Source of the DNA: an uncultured Anaerolineaceae bacterium
Lineage (GTDB): Bacteria > Chloroflexota > Anaerolineae > Anaerolineales > Anaerolineaceae
Assembly: GCA_937920255.1 (NCBI GenBank)
Contig: CALDSL010000250.1
Coordinates: forward strand, 1 to 8,671
Direction: 5' to 3'
DNA length: 8,671 bases
Shown here in pieces: positions 1-6,943 of this stretch; position 1 is the first letter of the stretch, and each line of letters starts with the position of its first letter. The position numbers and the translations under genes are program-made. The notes beneath the pieces are model-generated. The model saw only the letters and a list, made by a program, of their open reading frames with translations. It did not search any database and had not been told where the DNA came from.

Positions 1-3000
1 GCCCCGGCGCAGCCGGCGCCGCGCGGGGTGCTGTTCCTCTCGGCGCAGACGGCGCAGGAATTGAAGGAAAAACTGCTGCGCGCGGTGGAAGATGTGCAAT
101 CCGGCAGCCTGCCAGCGTCGCGCATTCCGAGCGCGGCGGAGCTGGCGCAGCCGCAGCGCCTGGCGGTGGACTACGACACCCCGGCCGACCTGACCAAGAA
201 GCTCGAGAAGGCACTGAAGATGTTCGACGGCGACACCCATGCCACGCGCCAGGCGCTGGCCGCGCAAGGGATTTTCCGCGGCAGCGGCCAGCCGGGCAAG
301 GTGGCGTTCCTGTTCCCCGGCCAGGGCTCGCAGTACGCCAACATGCTGGCTGAACTGCGCGGGCTTTCGCCGGTGGTGGCCGAGACCTTCCGCGAGGCCG
401 ACGAAGTCATGACCCCCATCCTCGGCCGCCCGCTGACCAGCCTGATCTTCGTGCCAGAGGACAAGGAATCGGTGGCGCGGGCGGAAGAAGCCCTGCGCGA
501 TACCGCCATCACCCAGCCGGCGGTGCTCACCGCCGACGTGGCCATGCTGCGGCTACTAGCCACCTACGGCTACCAGCCGGATATGGTGGCGGGCCACAGC
601 CTGGGTGAGTACGCTGCGCTGGTGGCGGCCGGCGCGCTCAGCTTCCCAGCCGCGCTGCAGATCGTATCGGCGCGCGGGCGCGAAATGACGCGCGTCTCAA
701 TGGATGATAACGGCGCGATGGCCGCCGTCTCCGCGCCGATCGGCGAAGTCGAACGCATCCTGCAAGGGGTGCCGGGCTACGTGGTCATAGCCAATATCAA
801 CAGCCCGCTGCAGTCGGTCATCGGCGGCGCGACCGCTGCAGTGGACGCGGCGCTGCTGGCGTTCGAATCCGCCGGGTTCCAGGCGGTGAAAATCCCGGTT
901 TCGCACGCCTTCCATACCAAAATTGTCGCCCCGGCCAGCGGACCGCTGCGCGAGGTGATAGCGCGGCTGGGGGTGAGCAGCCCGCGCATCCCGGTCATCG
1001 CCAACGTCACCGGGCAGGAATACCCGCGCGATCCGGAAGCGATTATGGATATGCTGGCGACGCAGGTCGCATCACCGGTACAGTTCATCAAGAGCATGCA
1101 GGCCATCTACGCCGCCGGCGCGCGGGTGCTGGTCGAGTCAGGTCCCAAGCGCGTGCTGACCGCGCTGGCGACCGACAACCTGAAGGAAAAAGAGGACGTT
1201 ACCATCCTCTCGACCAACCACCCGCGCAAGGGTGCGGTGCCCAGCCTGAACGAAGCCCTGTGCGGCCTGTGGGCCGCCGGAGTGATCCCGTTTGGCGCGC
1301 AGCCTGCGGTCGAAGCAGTGCCGGCAGCCGTTCACACGGAAAGCAGTCCGGCCGTTGTTCTTCAGGCCGAAGTCCAAATGCAACCCGCGCCGGACGCGTC
1401 CGAAATCGAGGCGCGCATTCTGGAGCTGGTGTCGCAGAAAACCGGTTACCCGGCTGAGATGCTCGATCTGGACCTCGACCTGGAAGCCGATTTGGGGGTG
1501 GACACGGTTAAACAGGCCGAGCTGTTCGCCGCCGTGCGCGAGATGTATTCCATCCCGCGTAGGGAAGATCTGCGCCTGTCGGATTACAACACGCTGGCCA
1601 AGGTGATCGGGTTTGTGCAGGAGAATACCGTGCAGCCGGTAGAGAGACAGATCGTGATGAAATCACTGGTCTCAACTGTTCCACAAAATGAGATGGATGG
1701 TACGCCGAACATCACCCCCCTCCCACTCCCCCCAAATCACACAGAACGTGATTTGGAGGGAGAGAAAGCTTTGGAATCTGCTCAAACGATCGAATCTGAT
1801 ACAAAGGAACGTTCCGAACCGGCAACGCCTCAGCCGGTTACAGGTTCGGTGGTGATCAGCGGGGCGGGGTTGGGGTTGCCAGGGGTGAAGCACGCGGTGT
1901 TTGAAGATGACAACATCCGCCGCATTCTGTCCGGCGAGAACATGATCGAACCGCTGACGGAAGCGACCCGCGCCCATATGCTGGATAAGCGCGTCACCCG
2001 GCTGAACAAGAGCGATGCCGGCGCAACGATGGACGTGATCACCGACATGGAGCGCACCATCAAGCTGGCCGGCCAGCGCGGCGCTTTTGACCTGAACGCC
2101 GATTTCGGCGTGCCGGCCGACCGGGTGGAGGCGACCGATATCGCCACCCAACTGGCCATCGCCGCCGGGATCGAAGCTCTGCGTGACGCGGGCGTGCCGC
2201 TGGTGATGCGCTACCGCCGCACCAGCCTGGGCACGCTGCTGCCCGACCGCTGGATGCTGCCCGAAGCGCTGGCAGACGAAACCGGGGTGATCTTCGGGTC
2301 GGCCTTCCCCGGCATGGGGCGCATGGCTGAAGAAAGCGAACGCTTCTACAACCACCACAATCTGACGCGCCAGGTGGAAACCCTGCGCGAATTACAGTCG
2401 CTGGCAGGAGAATCGCCCGCCCTGGGGCGCGAGCTGGAAGCGCGCATCACCGAACTGGAACGGCAGCTCGCCGATCTGGACTATCACTTTGACAGGCGCT
2501 TCATCTTCCGCATTCTCAACATGGGCCACTCGCAGTTTGCCGAGTATATCGGCGCGCGCGGGCCCAACACCGGCGTCAATGCCGCCTGCGCCACCACTAC
2601 CCACGCCATAGCCCTGGCCGAGGACTGGATCCGCACCGGGCGCGCGCGGCGCGTGGTCGTGATCGCTGGCGACGATGTCACCAGTGGCCGGCTGGTCGAA
2701 TGGATCGGAACCGGGCTGCTGGCCAGCGGCGCCACCACTACCGAAGGCAACCTGCGCCTGGCTGCGCTGCCCTTTGACCGCCGCCGCAACGGCATGATCA
2801 TGGGCATGGGCGCTGCCGCGCTGGTGGTCGAAGCCGAAGACGCGGTGCGCGAGCGTGGCATGCGCGCCATCGCCGAAATTCTTTCGGCGCAGGTGGCCAA
2901 CTCGGCGTTCCACGGCACGCGGCTGGATGTGTGCCACGTGCGCGAGGTGATGGACCGCCTGGTAACACAGGCTGAACAGCGCTTTGGCCTCGACCGGGCG

Positions 3001-6000
3001 CGGATGGCCGGCAAGATGGTGTTCCTCTCGCACGAAACCTACACCCCGGCGCGTGGCGGATCGGCTGCCGCCGAAATCCACGCGCTGCGGCATACTTTCA
3101 AAGACTCCGCCAGCCGGGTGATCATCGCCAACACCAAGGGCTTTACCGGCCATACCATGGGCGTGGGGGTGGAAGACGTGGTGGCGGTTAAGGCGCTGGA
3201 AACGGGCATCATCCCGCCCATCGCCAACCTGGACGGCCAGTTTGAACCTGACCCCGACCTGGGCGATCTCAACCTGTCGCGCGGCGGGCAGCACCCGGTG
3301 GAGTATGCGCTGCGGCTGGGCGCGGGCTTTGGCTCGCAGATCGCCATGACGCTGCTGCGCAAGATCCCCGGCGTGGGCGAGCGCATCGACCAGCCGGTGT
3401 ACCAGCGCTGGCTGTCGGCCGCGGCCGGGTATGAGAGCGCGGAACTGGAAGTGGTCAACCGCACGCTGCGCGTGGTACACCAAGGAGCGCCGGTGCGCGA
3501 ACCCGCGAAATCCACCTGGCAGTACGGCGCCGCCCCCACCCTACGCGCGGCCGAACCGGGGGATGAAGTTGTTGAATCGACCCCGGAACCCGCGGCGCAG
3601 GAACCTGTCGTGGCCGAAACTGCTCCAGTATCGACGCCCACCGCCGTTCAGGTGGTGGAGCGGCGCGTGCCGGCGGCCGTGCTGGCCGCGCGGCTGGACC
3701 TGTGCAAGTCCACCGGCGTGCAGCTTGACGCCCGGGCGCGGGTGATCGTGGCTTACGACCGTCACGGTGCAGGCGAGGCGCTGGCCGGCCTGCTGCGCGC
3801 GCGCGGCGTGCAGGTGCTGGAACTAAAAATCGAAAACCGGGATGCTGGCGCACAGGCGCAGGCCTGGCTGGCGGAAGGCCCGGTGCAGGGCGTATACTTC
3901 TTACCTGGTCTGGACGCCTCCCCGGCCCTGGAAAGCATGACCGCCGAAACATGGCAGTCCGCGCTGGAGACAAGCATCTACCGGCTGTACGCGCTGATGC
4001 ACGCCCTGACCGCGGCGGGCGGCAGCCCGTTCCTGGTGAGCGCAACGCGGCTGGGCGGGCTGCACGCGGTGCTGGCGGGCGACGAGGTCACCGCGCCGCT
4101 GGGCGGTGCGGTGACCGGCTTTACCAAAGCCTACGCCGCCGAGCGCCCGCGCACCCTGGTCAAAACCGTCGATTTCACCCGCGAGGCAGCCCCTGGGCAG
4201 ATCGCCGCGCGGTTGGTGGAAGAAACCCTGCGCGACCCCGGCATGGTTGAAATCGGCTGGGAAGGCCAGCAGCGCTTTACCATTTCGCTGGTGCGTACAC
4301 CGCTGGGGGATGCGCCGGCTGAGCAAGAAAGTGATGAAACGGCAGTTTACCTGGTGACAGGTGGGACGGGCGGCATCGCCGCGCCGATCCTGCTGGATAT
4401 CGCCCGCGCAAACCGCGGTGTGTTCTACCTGACCGGGCGCTCGCCGCTGCTGGCCGCCTCGGACTCCGACCTGGAACTGCTGGCCGACCGCGACGTGCTG
4501 CGCCGCGCGCTGGCCGCGCGGCTGGCCGGGGCAGGGGAAAAGCCCACCCCGGCGCGGATCGAGGCGCGCATCGCCGCGCTGGAACGCGCGTCCGCGGCGC
4601 ACGCTTTGCTGCGCGACCTGCGCGCGCTGGGCAGCAGCGCGGTCTACGCCGCTTGTGACGTGACCGATGCCGACGCGGTGGCGCGCCTGGTCGGGCGCAT
4701 CCAGTCTGCCGAGGGCCGGCTGGACGTGATCCTGCATGCCGCCGGGGTCGACCACAGCAAGCTGCTGGAAAACAAAACCCCGGAAGCCTTCGCGCGCGTG
4801 TTCGCCACCAAGGCCACCGGCTTTTTCAACCTGGTGCGCGCCATGCGCTCTCTGCCGCGCCCGCCGCGCGCGGTGGTGGCCTTCTCATCGGTCGCGGCGC
4901 GGTTTGGCAACGCCGGGCAAACCGACTACGCTGCCGCCAACGACCTGTTGAACAAACTGTGCGCGGCGCTGCCGGCCAGCTTCCCCGCCACGCGCTTCCT
5001 GGCCGTGGATTGGGGTGCGTGGGCCGAGGTGGGCATGGCCAGCCGCGGTTCGCTGCCGGCCATCATGGAGCGCGCCGGGATCGAAATGCTCCAACCGGCC
5101 GCGGCCGCGCCGCTGCTGCGCCGCGAGTTGGAAGCCGGAAGCGGCGGCGAGGTGCTGCTGGCCGGCGCGCTGGGGATGCTGTCGCGCCCGCGCGACCGCG
5201 ACGGCGGGCTGGATGTGGAAGCCGCCAACCGCGCGCTGACCGGAGGCTCACCGGCGCACGTGATGCTCTCGCGCGTCACCGGGCTGGACCTGTTCCGCGG
5301 CATCATTCTCGAAGCCGAACTGGACCCGAGCAGCGAACCCTTCCTCAAAGACCACGCCTTGAACGGCATCCCGGTACTGCCGGGGGTGATGGGGATCGAA
5401 GGCTTCAGCGTGGCGGCGCAGCACGTGGCCTCAGTACTGGGAGCCAGCAGCGCGGGTTTCCAGGTATCGAAACTGGAAGATATCCGCTTTCTGGCGCCGT
5501 TCAAGTTCTACCGCGGCGAGCCGCGGCGGATCACCTGGCACGCACAGGTGGTTCGCGTACCGGGCGGCCTGCTGGCCGACGTGTCGCTGCAATCGACGCT
5601 GGCGCTCAAGGCGCGCCCGGCCGAGGTGGTGCAGCACTTCACCGGACGGGTGCACCTGCGGCCGCTCTCCGCGCCCGAAACCCGCCCGGCGCGGGTGGAA
5701 CCGCCGCACTGGAACGGCGCATACACCCTCAACCGCGAAGACGTCTACAAACTCTACTTCCACGGCCCGGCCTTCCAGGTATTGGACGCGGTGCAGCGCT
5801 CGGGCGAGTACGTGCTCGGACGGCTGCGCGGCGACATGCCGCCCACCACCTCCACCGGCCAGCCGCTGATCACCGCGCCGCTGCTGATCGAGCTGTGCCT
5901 GCAAACCGCGGGCATCTACGAGATCGGCGCGACGGGGGTACTGGCGCTGCCGCAGGCGATTGGCGAGGTGCGCATCTACCCGCAGCCGCAAGTTGCCGGC

Positions 6001-6180
6001 GATCTGTACGCCCAGGTGACCCCGGGGCGCGACGCGGAAAATGCGTTATGCTTTGACGCGCGCGTCACCGACGGTGAGGGCCGGCTGTACCTGGAGCTGA
6101 AAGACTACCGCACCAGCCCGCTGCCCTACCCGGTGGCGGAAGAACTGCGCCGGCCTTTGCAAAAGCTGGTCGAAGAGTGA
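1..6180 (+). CDS. Type I PUFA/polyketide synthase-like megasynthase (AT-ACP-KS-KR-DH), 5' end outside window
   Basis: This is the C-terminal 2059 residues of a multidomain synthase that builds an acyl chain by malonyl extension, keto reduction and dehydration. Residues are numbered from the GTG at base 28. That GTG is unlikely to be the true start: the frame is open to base 1, the preceding codons read as an Ala/Pro linker, and the following strand (LFLSA) looks like a KS-AT linker, so a further KS probably lies upstream. Domain order is AT (about 90-420), ACP-like (458-534), low-GC linker (535-605), KS (606-1115), Pro/Glu/Ala-rich linker, KR with its structural subdomain (1212-1721) and DH (1755-2034). 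No enoylreductase or thioesterase is seen, so full saturation or release would need partner proteins. The overall style resembles the Pfa (polyunsaturated fatty acid) synthase superfamily, but the order differs from classical PfaA (KS-AT-ACPn-KR) and PfaC (KS-CLF-DH-DH). The product cannot be predicted. A PPTase gene follows 55 bases downstream. Confidence 0.93.
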   Translation, partial: APAQPAPRGVLFLSAQTAQELKEKLLRAVEDVQSGSLPASRIPSAAELAQPQRLAVDYDTPADLTKKLEKALKMFDGDTHATRQALAAQGIFRGSGQPGKVAFLFPGQGSQYANMLAELRGLSPVVAETFREADEVMTPILGRPLTSLIFVPEDKESVARAEEALRDTAITQPAVLTADVAMLRLLATYGYQPDMVAGHSLGEYAALVAAGALSFPAALQIVSARGREMTRVSMDDNGAMAAVSAPIGEVERILQGVPGYVVIANINSPLQSVIGGATAAVDAALLAFESAGFQAVKIPVSHAFHTKIVAPASGPLREVIARLGVSSPRIPVIANVTGQEYPRDPEAIMDMLATQVASPVQFIKSMQAIYAAGARVLVESGPKRVLTALATDNLKEKEDVTILSTNHPRKGAVPSLNEALCGLWAAGVIPFGAQPAVEAVPAAVHTESSPAVVLQAEVQMQPAPDASEIEARILELVSQKTGYPAEMLDLDLDLEADLGVDTVKQAELFAAVREMYSIPRREDLRLSDYNTLAKVIGFVQENTVQPVERQIVMKSLVSTVPQNEMDGTPNITPLPLPPNHTERDLEGEKALESAQTIESDTKERSEPATPQPVTGSVVISGAGLGLPGVKHAVFEDDNIRRILSGENMIEPLTEATRAHMLDKRVTRLNKSDAGATMDVITDMERTIKLAGQRGAFDLNADFGVPADRVEATDIATQLAIAAGIEALRDAGVPLVMRYRRTSLGTLLPDRWMLPEALADETGVIFGSAFPGMGRMAEESERFYNHHNLTRQVETLRELQSLAGESPALGRELEARITELERQLADLDYHFDRRFIFRILNMGHSQFAEYIGARGPNTGVNAACATTTHAIALAEDWIRTGRARRVVVIAGDDVTSGRLVEWIGTGLLASGATTTEGNLRLAALPFDRRRNGMIMGMGAAALVVEAEDAVRERGMRAIAEILSAQVANSAFHGTRLDVCHVREVMDRLVTQAEQRFGLDRARMAGKMVFLSHETYTPARGGSAAAEIHALRHTFKDSASRVIIANTKGFTGHTMGVGVEDVVAVKALETGIIPPIANLDGQFEPDPDLGDLNLSRGGQHPVEYALRLGAGFGSQIAMTLLRKIPGVGERIDQPVYQRWLSAAAGYESAELEVVNRTLRVVHQGAPVREPAKSTWQYGAAPTLRAAEPGDEVVESTPEPAAQEPVVAETAPVSTPTAVQVVERRVPAAVLAARLDLCKSTGVQLDARARVIVAYDRHGAGEALAGLLRARGVQVLELKIENRDAGAQAQAWLAEGPVQGVYFLPGLDASPALESMTAETWQSALETSIYRLYALMHALTAAGGSPFLVSATRLGGLHAVLAGDEVTAPLGGAVTGFTKAYAAERPRTLVKTVDFTREAAPGQIAARLVEETLRDPGMVEIGWEGQQRFTISLVRTPLGDAPAEQESDETAVYLVTGGTGGIAAPILLDIARANRGVFYLTGRSPLLAASDSDLELLADRDVLRRALAARLAGAGEKPTPARIEARIAALERASAAHALLRDLRALGSSAVYAACDVTDADAVARLVGRIQSAEGRLDVILHAAGVDHSKLLENKTPEAFARVFATKATGFFNLVRAMRSLPRPPRAVVAFSSVAARFGNAGQTDYAAANDLLNKLCAALPASFPATRFLAVDWGAWAEVGMASRGSLPAIMERAGIEMLQPAAAAPLLRRELEAGSGGEVLLAGALGMLSRPRDRDGGLDVEAANRALTGGSPAHVMLSRVTGLDLFRGIILEAELDPSSEPFLKDHALNGIPVLPGVMGIEGFSVAAQHVASVLGASSAGFQVSKLEDIRFLAPFKFYRGEPRRITWHAQVVRVPGGLLADVSLQSTLALKARPAEVVQHFTGRVHLRPLSAPETRPARVEPPHWNGAYTLNREDVYKLYFHGPAFQVLDAVQRSGEYVLGRLRGDMPPTTSTGQPLITAPLLIELCLQTAGIYEIGATGVLALPQAIGEVRIYPQPQVAGDLYAQVTPGRDAENALCFDARVTDGEGRLYLELKDYRTSPLPYPVAEELRRPLQKLVEE
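295..1287 (+). other. Acyltransferase (AT) domain, predicted malonyl-CoA specific
   Basis: This domain loads the extender unit. It shows the GQGSQ oxyanion motif (98-102), the nucleophile Ser191 in GHSLGE, the carboxylate-binding Arg region SARGRE (Arg216), and His293 in the HAFH motif. HAFH at this place is the established signature of malonyl rather than methylmalonyl specificity in type I synthases. The C-terminal part, with NVTG and QVASPVQF, is also canonical. All catalytic residues are present, so the domain should be active. Confidence 0.93.
1399..1629 (+). other. Acyl-carrier-protein-like domain with Thr at the phosphopantetheine site
   Basis: About 77 residues form a four-helix carrier fold with the usual pattern of an N-terminal helix, an acidic loop (LDLDLDLEADLG) and helix II. 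The motif expected to read D-S-L/I reads GVDTVKQAEL, so the attachment residue is Thr493 (codon ACG, 1504-1506) instead of Ser. No second carrier domain is visible. The domain is otherwise well preserved, including the acidic patch that contacts partner enzymes and PPTases. Whether it carries phosphopantetheine on Thr, or is a structural domain with true ACPs upstream or in another protein, cannot be told here. I have an unverified impression that this motif recurs in related synthases. Confidence 0.8.
1726..1762. repeat. Imperfect palindrome in the low-GC ACP-KS linker
   Basis: The arms 1726-1740 and 1748-1762 pair at 14 of 15 positions around a 7-nt loop (1741-1747), forming a hairpin inside the reading frame. 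It lies in a stretch (about 1660-1845) whose composition differs from the flanking domains; bases 1741-1800 hold only 26 G+C of 60. The encoded linker (about residues 545-605) is rich in Pro, Thr, Glu and Ser. It looks like a small palindromic repeat tolerated in frame within a flexible linker. No other copy is present in the window. Confidence 0.6.
1843..3372 (+). other. Ketosynthase (KS) domain with helical insertion, FAS-I-like ACAT active site
   Basis: This domain condenses the acyl chain with malonyl-ACP. The Cys-His-His triad is complete: Cys854 in NAACATTTHA, His1002 in SHETYTPARGG and His1042 in NTKGFTGH, with the supporting Lys1037. The His-His spacing of 40 is canonical. Wording departs from modular PKS enzymes: ACAT replaces ACSS, HETYT replaces HGTGT, and GMGAA replaces GEGAG. 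About 45 extra residues (roughly 778-822), strongly helical and charged with regular Leu, sit between the GVIFGSAF strand and the RGPNTGVNAAC active-site strand. The intact Cys argues against a chain-length-factor role. The ACAT wording recalls fungal and actinobacterial FAS-I ketosynthases. Confidence 0.88.
3661..5190 (+). other. Ketoreductase (KR) domain with N-terminal structural subdomain
   Basis: This domain reduces the beta-keto group with NADPH. The N-terminal non-catalytic half (about 1212-1430) ends in the GGAVTGFTKAYAAERP and VKTVDF signatures. The catalytic half has the dinucleotide motif TGGTGGIA (1444-1451), Lys1595 in FATKATG, Ser1621, Tyr1634 and Asn1638 in the FSSVAARFGNAGQTDYAAAN block, and CDVTD. 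Ser-Tyr spacing is 13, as in other SDR enzymes. About 50 additional helical residues lie between YLTGRSPL and the AACDVTD strand. The LDD motif of B-type PKS ketoreductases is replaced (HAAGV then DHSKLL), so stereochemistry cannot be assigned by the usual rule. Confidence 0.92.
5290..6129 (+). other. Dehydratase (DH) domain, double hot-dog, Glu in place of catalytic Asp
   Basis: This domain removes water from the beta-hydroxyacyl intermediate. The first hot-dog has the HxxxGxxxxP motif (His1776, Gly1780, Pro1785). The second begins at YFHGPAFQVLDAV and holds LLIELCLQTAG, where the usual LLDAxxQ Asp is Glu1955, followed by Gln1959. An acidic residue is therefore kept, and the domain may well be active. 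It is the last domain; the chain ends about 16 residues after it. Confidence 0.82.
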
Positions 6181-6185
6181 GAGCC

Positions 6186-6239
6186 ATGACCGCGGCGGGC
6201 GCGTGTCTCACACACGCGCCCGCCGCGACATGCCCATGA
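6186..6239 (+). CDS. Possible 17-codon leader/coupling ORF between synthase and PPTase
   Basis: An ATG lies 5 nt after the synthase stop codon, preceded by the purine-rich stretch GAAGAGTGAGAG, which could act as a ribosome-binding site. The frame runs 17 codons (MTAAGACLTHAPAATCP) through the hairpin described separately and ends in TGA, which overlaps the PPTase ATG at 6236 as ATGA. This arrangement would let a ribosome that finishes the synthase reinitiate, melt the hairpin and hand over to the PPTase start. It is short enough to occur by chance, and the peptide itself resembles nothing I recognise. Confidence 0.3.
   Translation: MTAAGACLTHAPAATCP
6191..6227. repeat. Perfect 16-bp GC-rich hairpin at the synthase-PPTase junction
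   Basis: The arms 6191-6206 and 6212-6227 are perfectly complementary with a 5-nt loop (ctcac). The stem is almost pure G+C. There is no T-run after it, so it is not a classical intrinsic terminator. It ends 2 nt before the ATG at 6230 and 8 nt before the ATG at 6236, where it could limit PPTase translation, protect mRNA ends, or attenuate transcription between the two genes. Confidence 0.75.
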
Positions 6240-6943
6240 CCCCGGTTGAGATCACCTACCTGCTTGAAACCGCGCCCGGCGGTACCGCCTGGGGCAGCGT
6301 GGAGTTCCTGGCCCCACCTGAGCGCGAACGGCTGGCCGGGATGCGGTTCGAGCGCAGGCGGCACGCCTGGCTGCTGGGGCGTTGGGCGGCCAAGACTCTG
6401 CTGCGCGCCGTCCTGCCTGGCAATCTCAACCTGAACGATATCCAGATCGAGAACGAAGCTGCGGGCGCGCCGTTCGCGCGGGTCGCCGGCCGGCCGCTGG
6501 GCGGATGCCTGACCATCAGCCACCGCGAGGATTGGGCGCTGACCGCCTGGGCCGCGCACCCGGGTTTGCAGATCGGCGCCGACCTGGAGATCGTGCCTGT
6601 CGCAAGCCCGGATTTTCTGGCGGATTACCTTTCCCCGGCCGAGCTGGAGATTGCCGCTGGGCTGGCGGGACCGGAGCGCGCGCGCTGGATGATCCTGTGC
6701 TGGAGCGCCAAGGAAGCCGTGCTCAAGGCGCTGCGCATCGGCCTGCGCGCCGATACGCGCAGTGTGGAGATTCTGGCCCAGCCAGAGGCGCTGCCCGGCG
6801 TGTGGTCGCCGCTGCCCGCACGCTCCAGCCTGCCCGGCGCAGAAGATCTACGCCTGTGGTGGCAGGCAGAGGGGGATCTGGTGCTGACGCTGGCGGCGGT
6901 GGGAATCGGGGAGATGGTGGGATTTCGACGGATTCATGGGTAG
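6236..6943 (+). CDS. 4'-phosphopantetheinyl transferase, Sfp type
   Basis: This protein transfers the 4'-phosphopantetheine arm of coenzyme A to a carrier-protein side chain in the cytoplasm, turning apo-synthase into holo-synthase. With numbering from the ATG at 6236 it has 235 residues, the usual Sfp-family size. Visible motifs are an Arg-rich helix with LLGRWAAK (about 44-51), the TISHRED block, the Mg-binding GADLE (Asp116, Glu118) and the WSAKEAVLKAL helix (Trp156, Lys159, Glu160). Start choice: a GTG at 6203 and an ATG at 6230 are in the same frame, but the GTG lies in the hairpin's left arm and the residues it adds look non-conserved. None has a convincing Shine-Dalgarno sequence, which fits translational coupling. 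Position just after the megasynthase implies that the synthase is its substrate. The stop codon lies inside the left terminal repeat of the downstream element. Confidence 0.9.
   Translation: MTPVEITYLLETAPGGTAWGSVEFLAPPERERLAGMRFERRRHAWLLGRWAAKTLLRAVLPGNLNLNDIQIENEAAGAPFARVAGRPLGGCLTISHREDWALTAWAAHPGLQIGADLEIVPVASPDFLADYLSPAELEIAAGLAGPERARWMILCWSAKEAVLKALRIGLRADTRSVEILAQPEALPGVWSPLPARSSLPGAEDLRLWWQAEGDLVLTLAAVGIGEMVGFRRIHG

Noticed and set aside
28..30. GTG as the start codon of the synthase
   Set aside because: The frame stays open to base 1, there is no ribosome-binding site before it, and the local sequence reads as an interdomain linker.
1843..3372. KS domain as an inactive chain-length factor
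   Set aside because: The catalytic Cys854, His1002, His1042 and Lys1037 are all present at normal spacing.
2392..3483. 363-codon open frame on the minus strand opposite the KS domain
   Set aside because: It lies wholly under a KS with intact motifs on the plus strand. The translation is Arg/His/Gly-rich with no recognisable domain, typical of antisense frames in GC-rich genes.
4959..6056. 365-codon open frame on the plus strand overlapping the KR and DH region
   Set aside because: It is a frame-shifted shadow of the synthase, with Arg/Gly/Ala-rich sequence and no motif, while the true frame encodes KR and DH signatures throughout.
6203..6205. GTG as the start codon of the PPTase
   Set aside because: It lies inside the left arm of the perfect hairpin, adds residues without family resemblance, and has no Shine-Dalgarno sequence. 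The ATG at 6236 fits family length and the ATGA overlap, though 6230 remains possible.
6191..6227. Hairpin after the synthase as a classical intrinsic terminator
   Set aside because: No T-run follows on either strand and the next gene starts within a few bases, so a role in coupling or attenuation is more likely.
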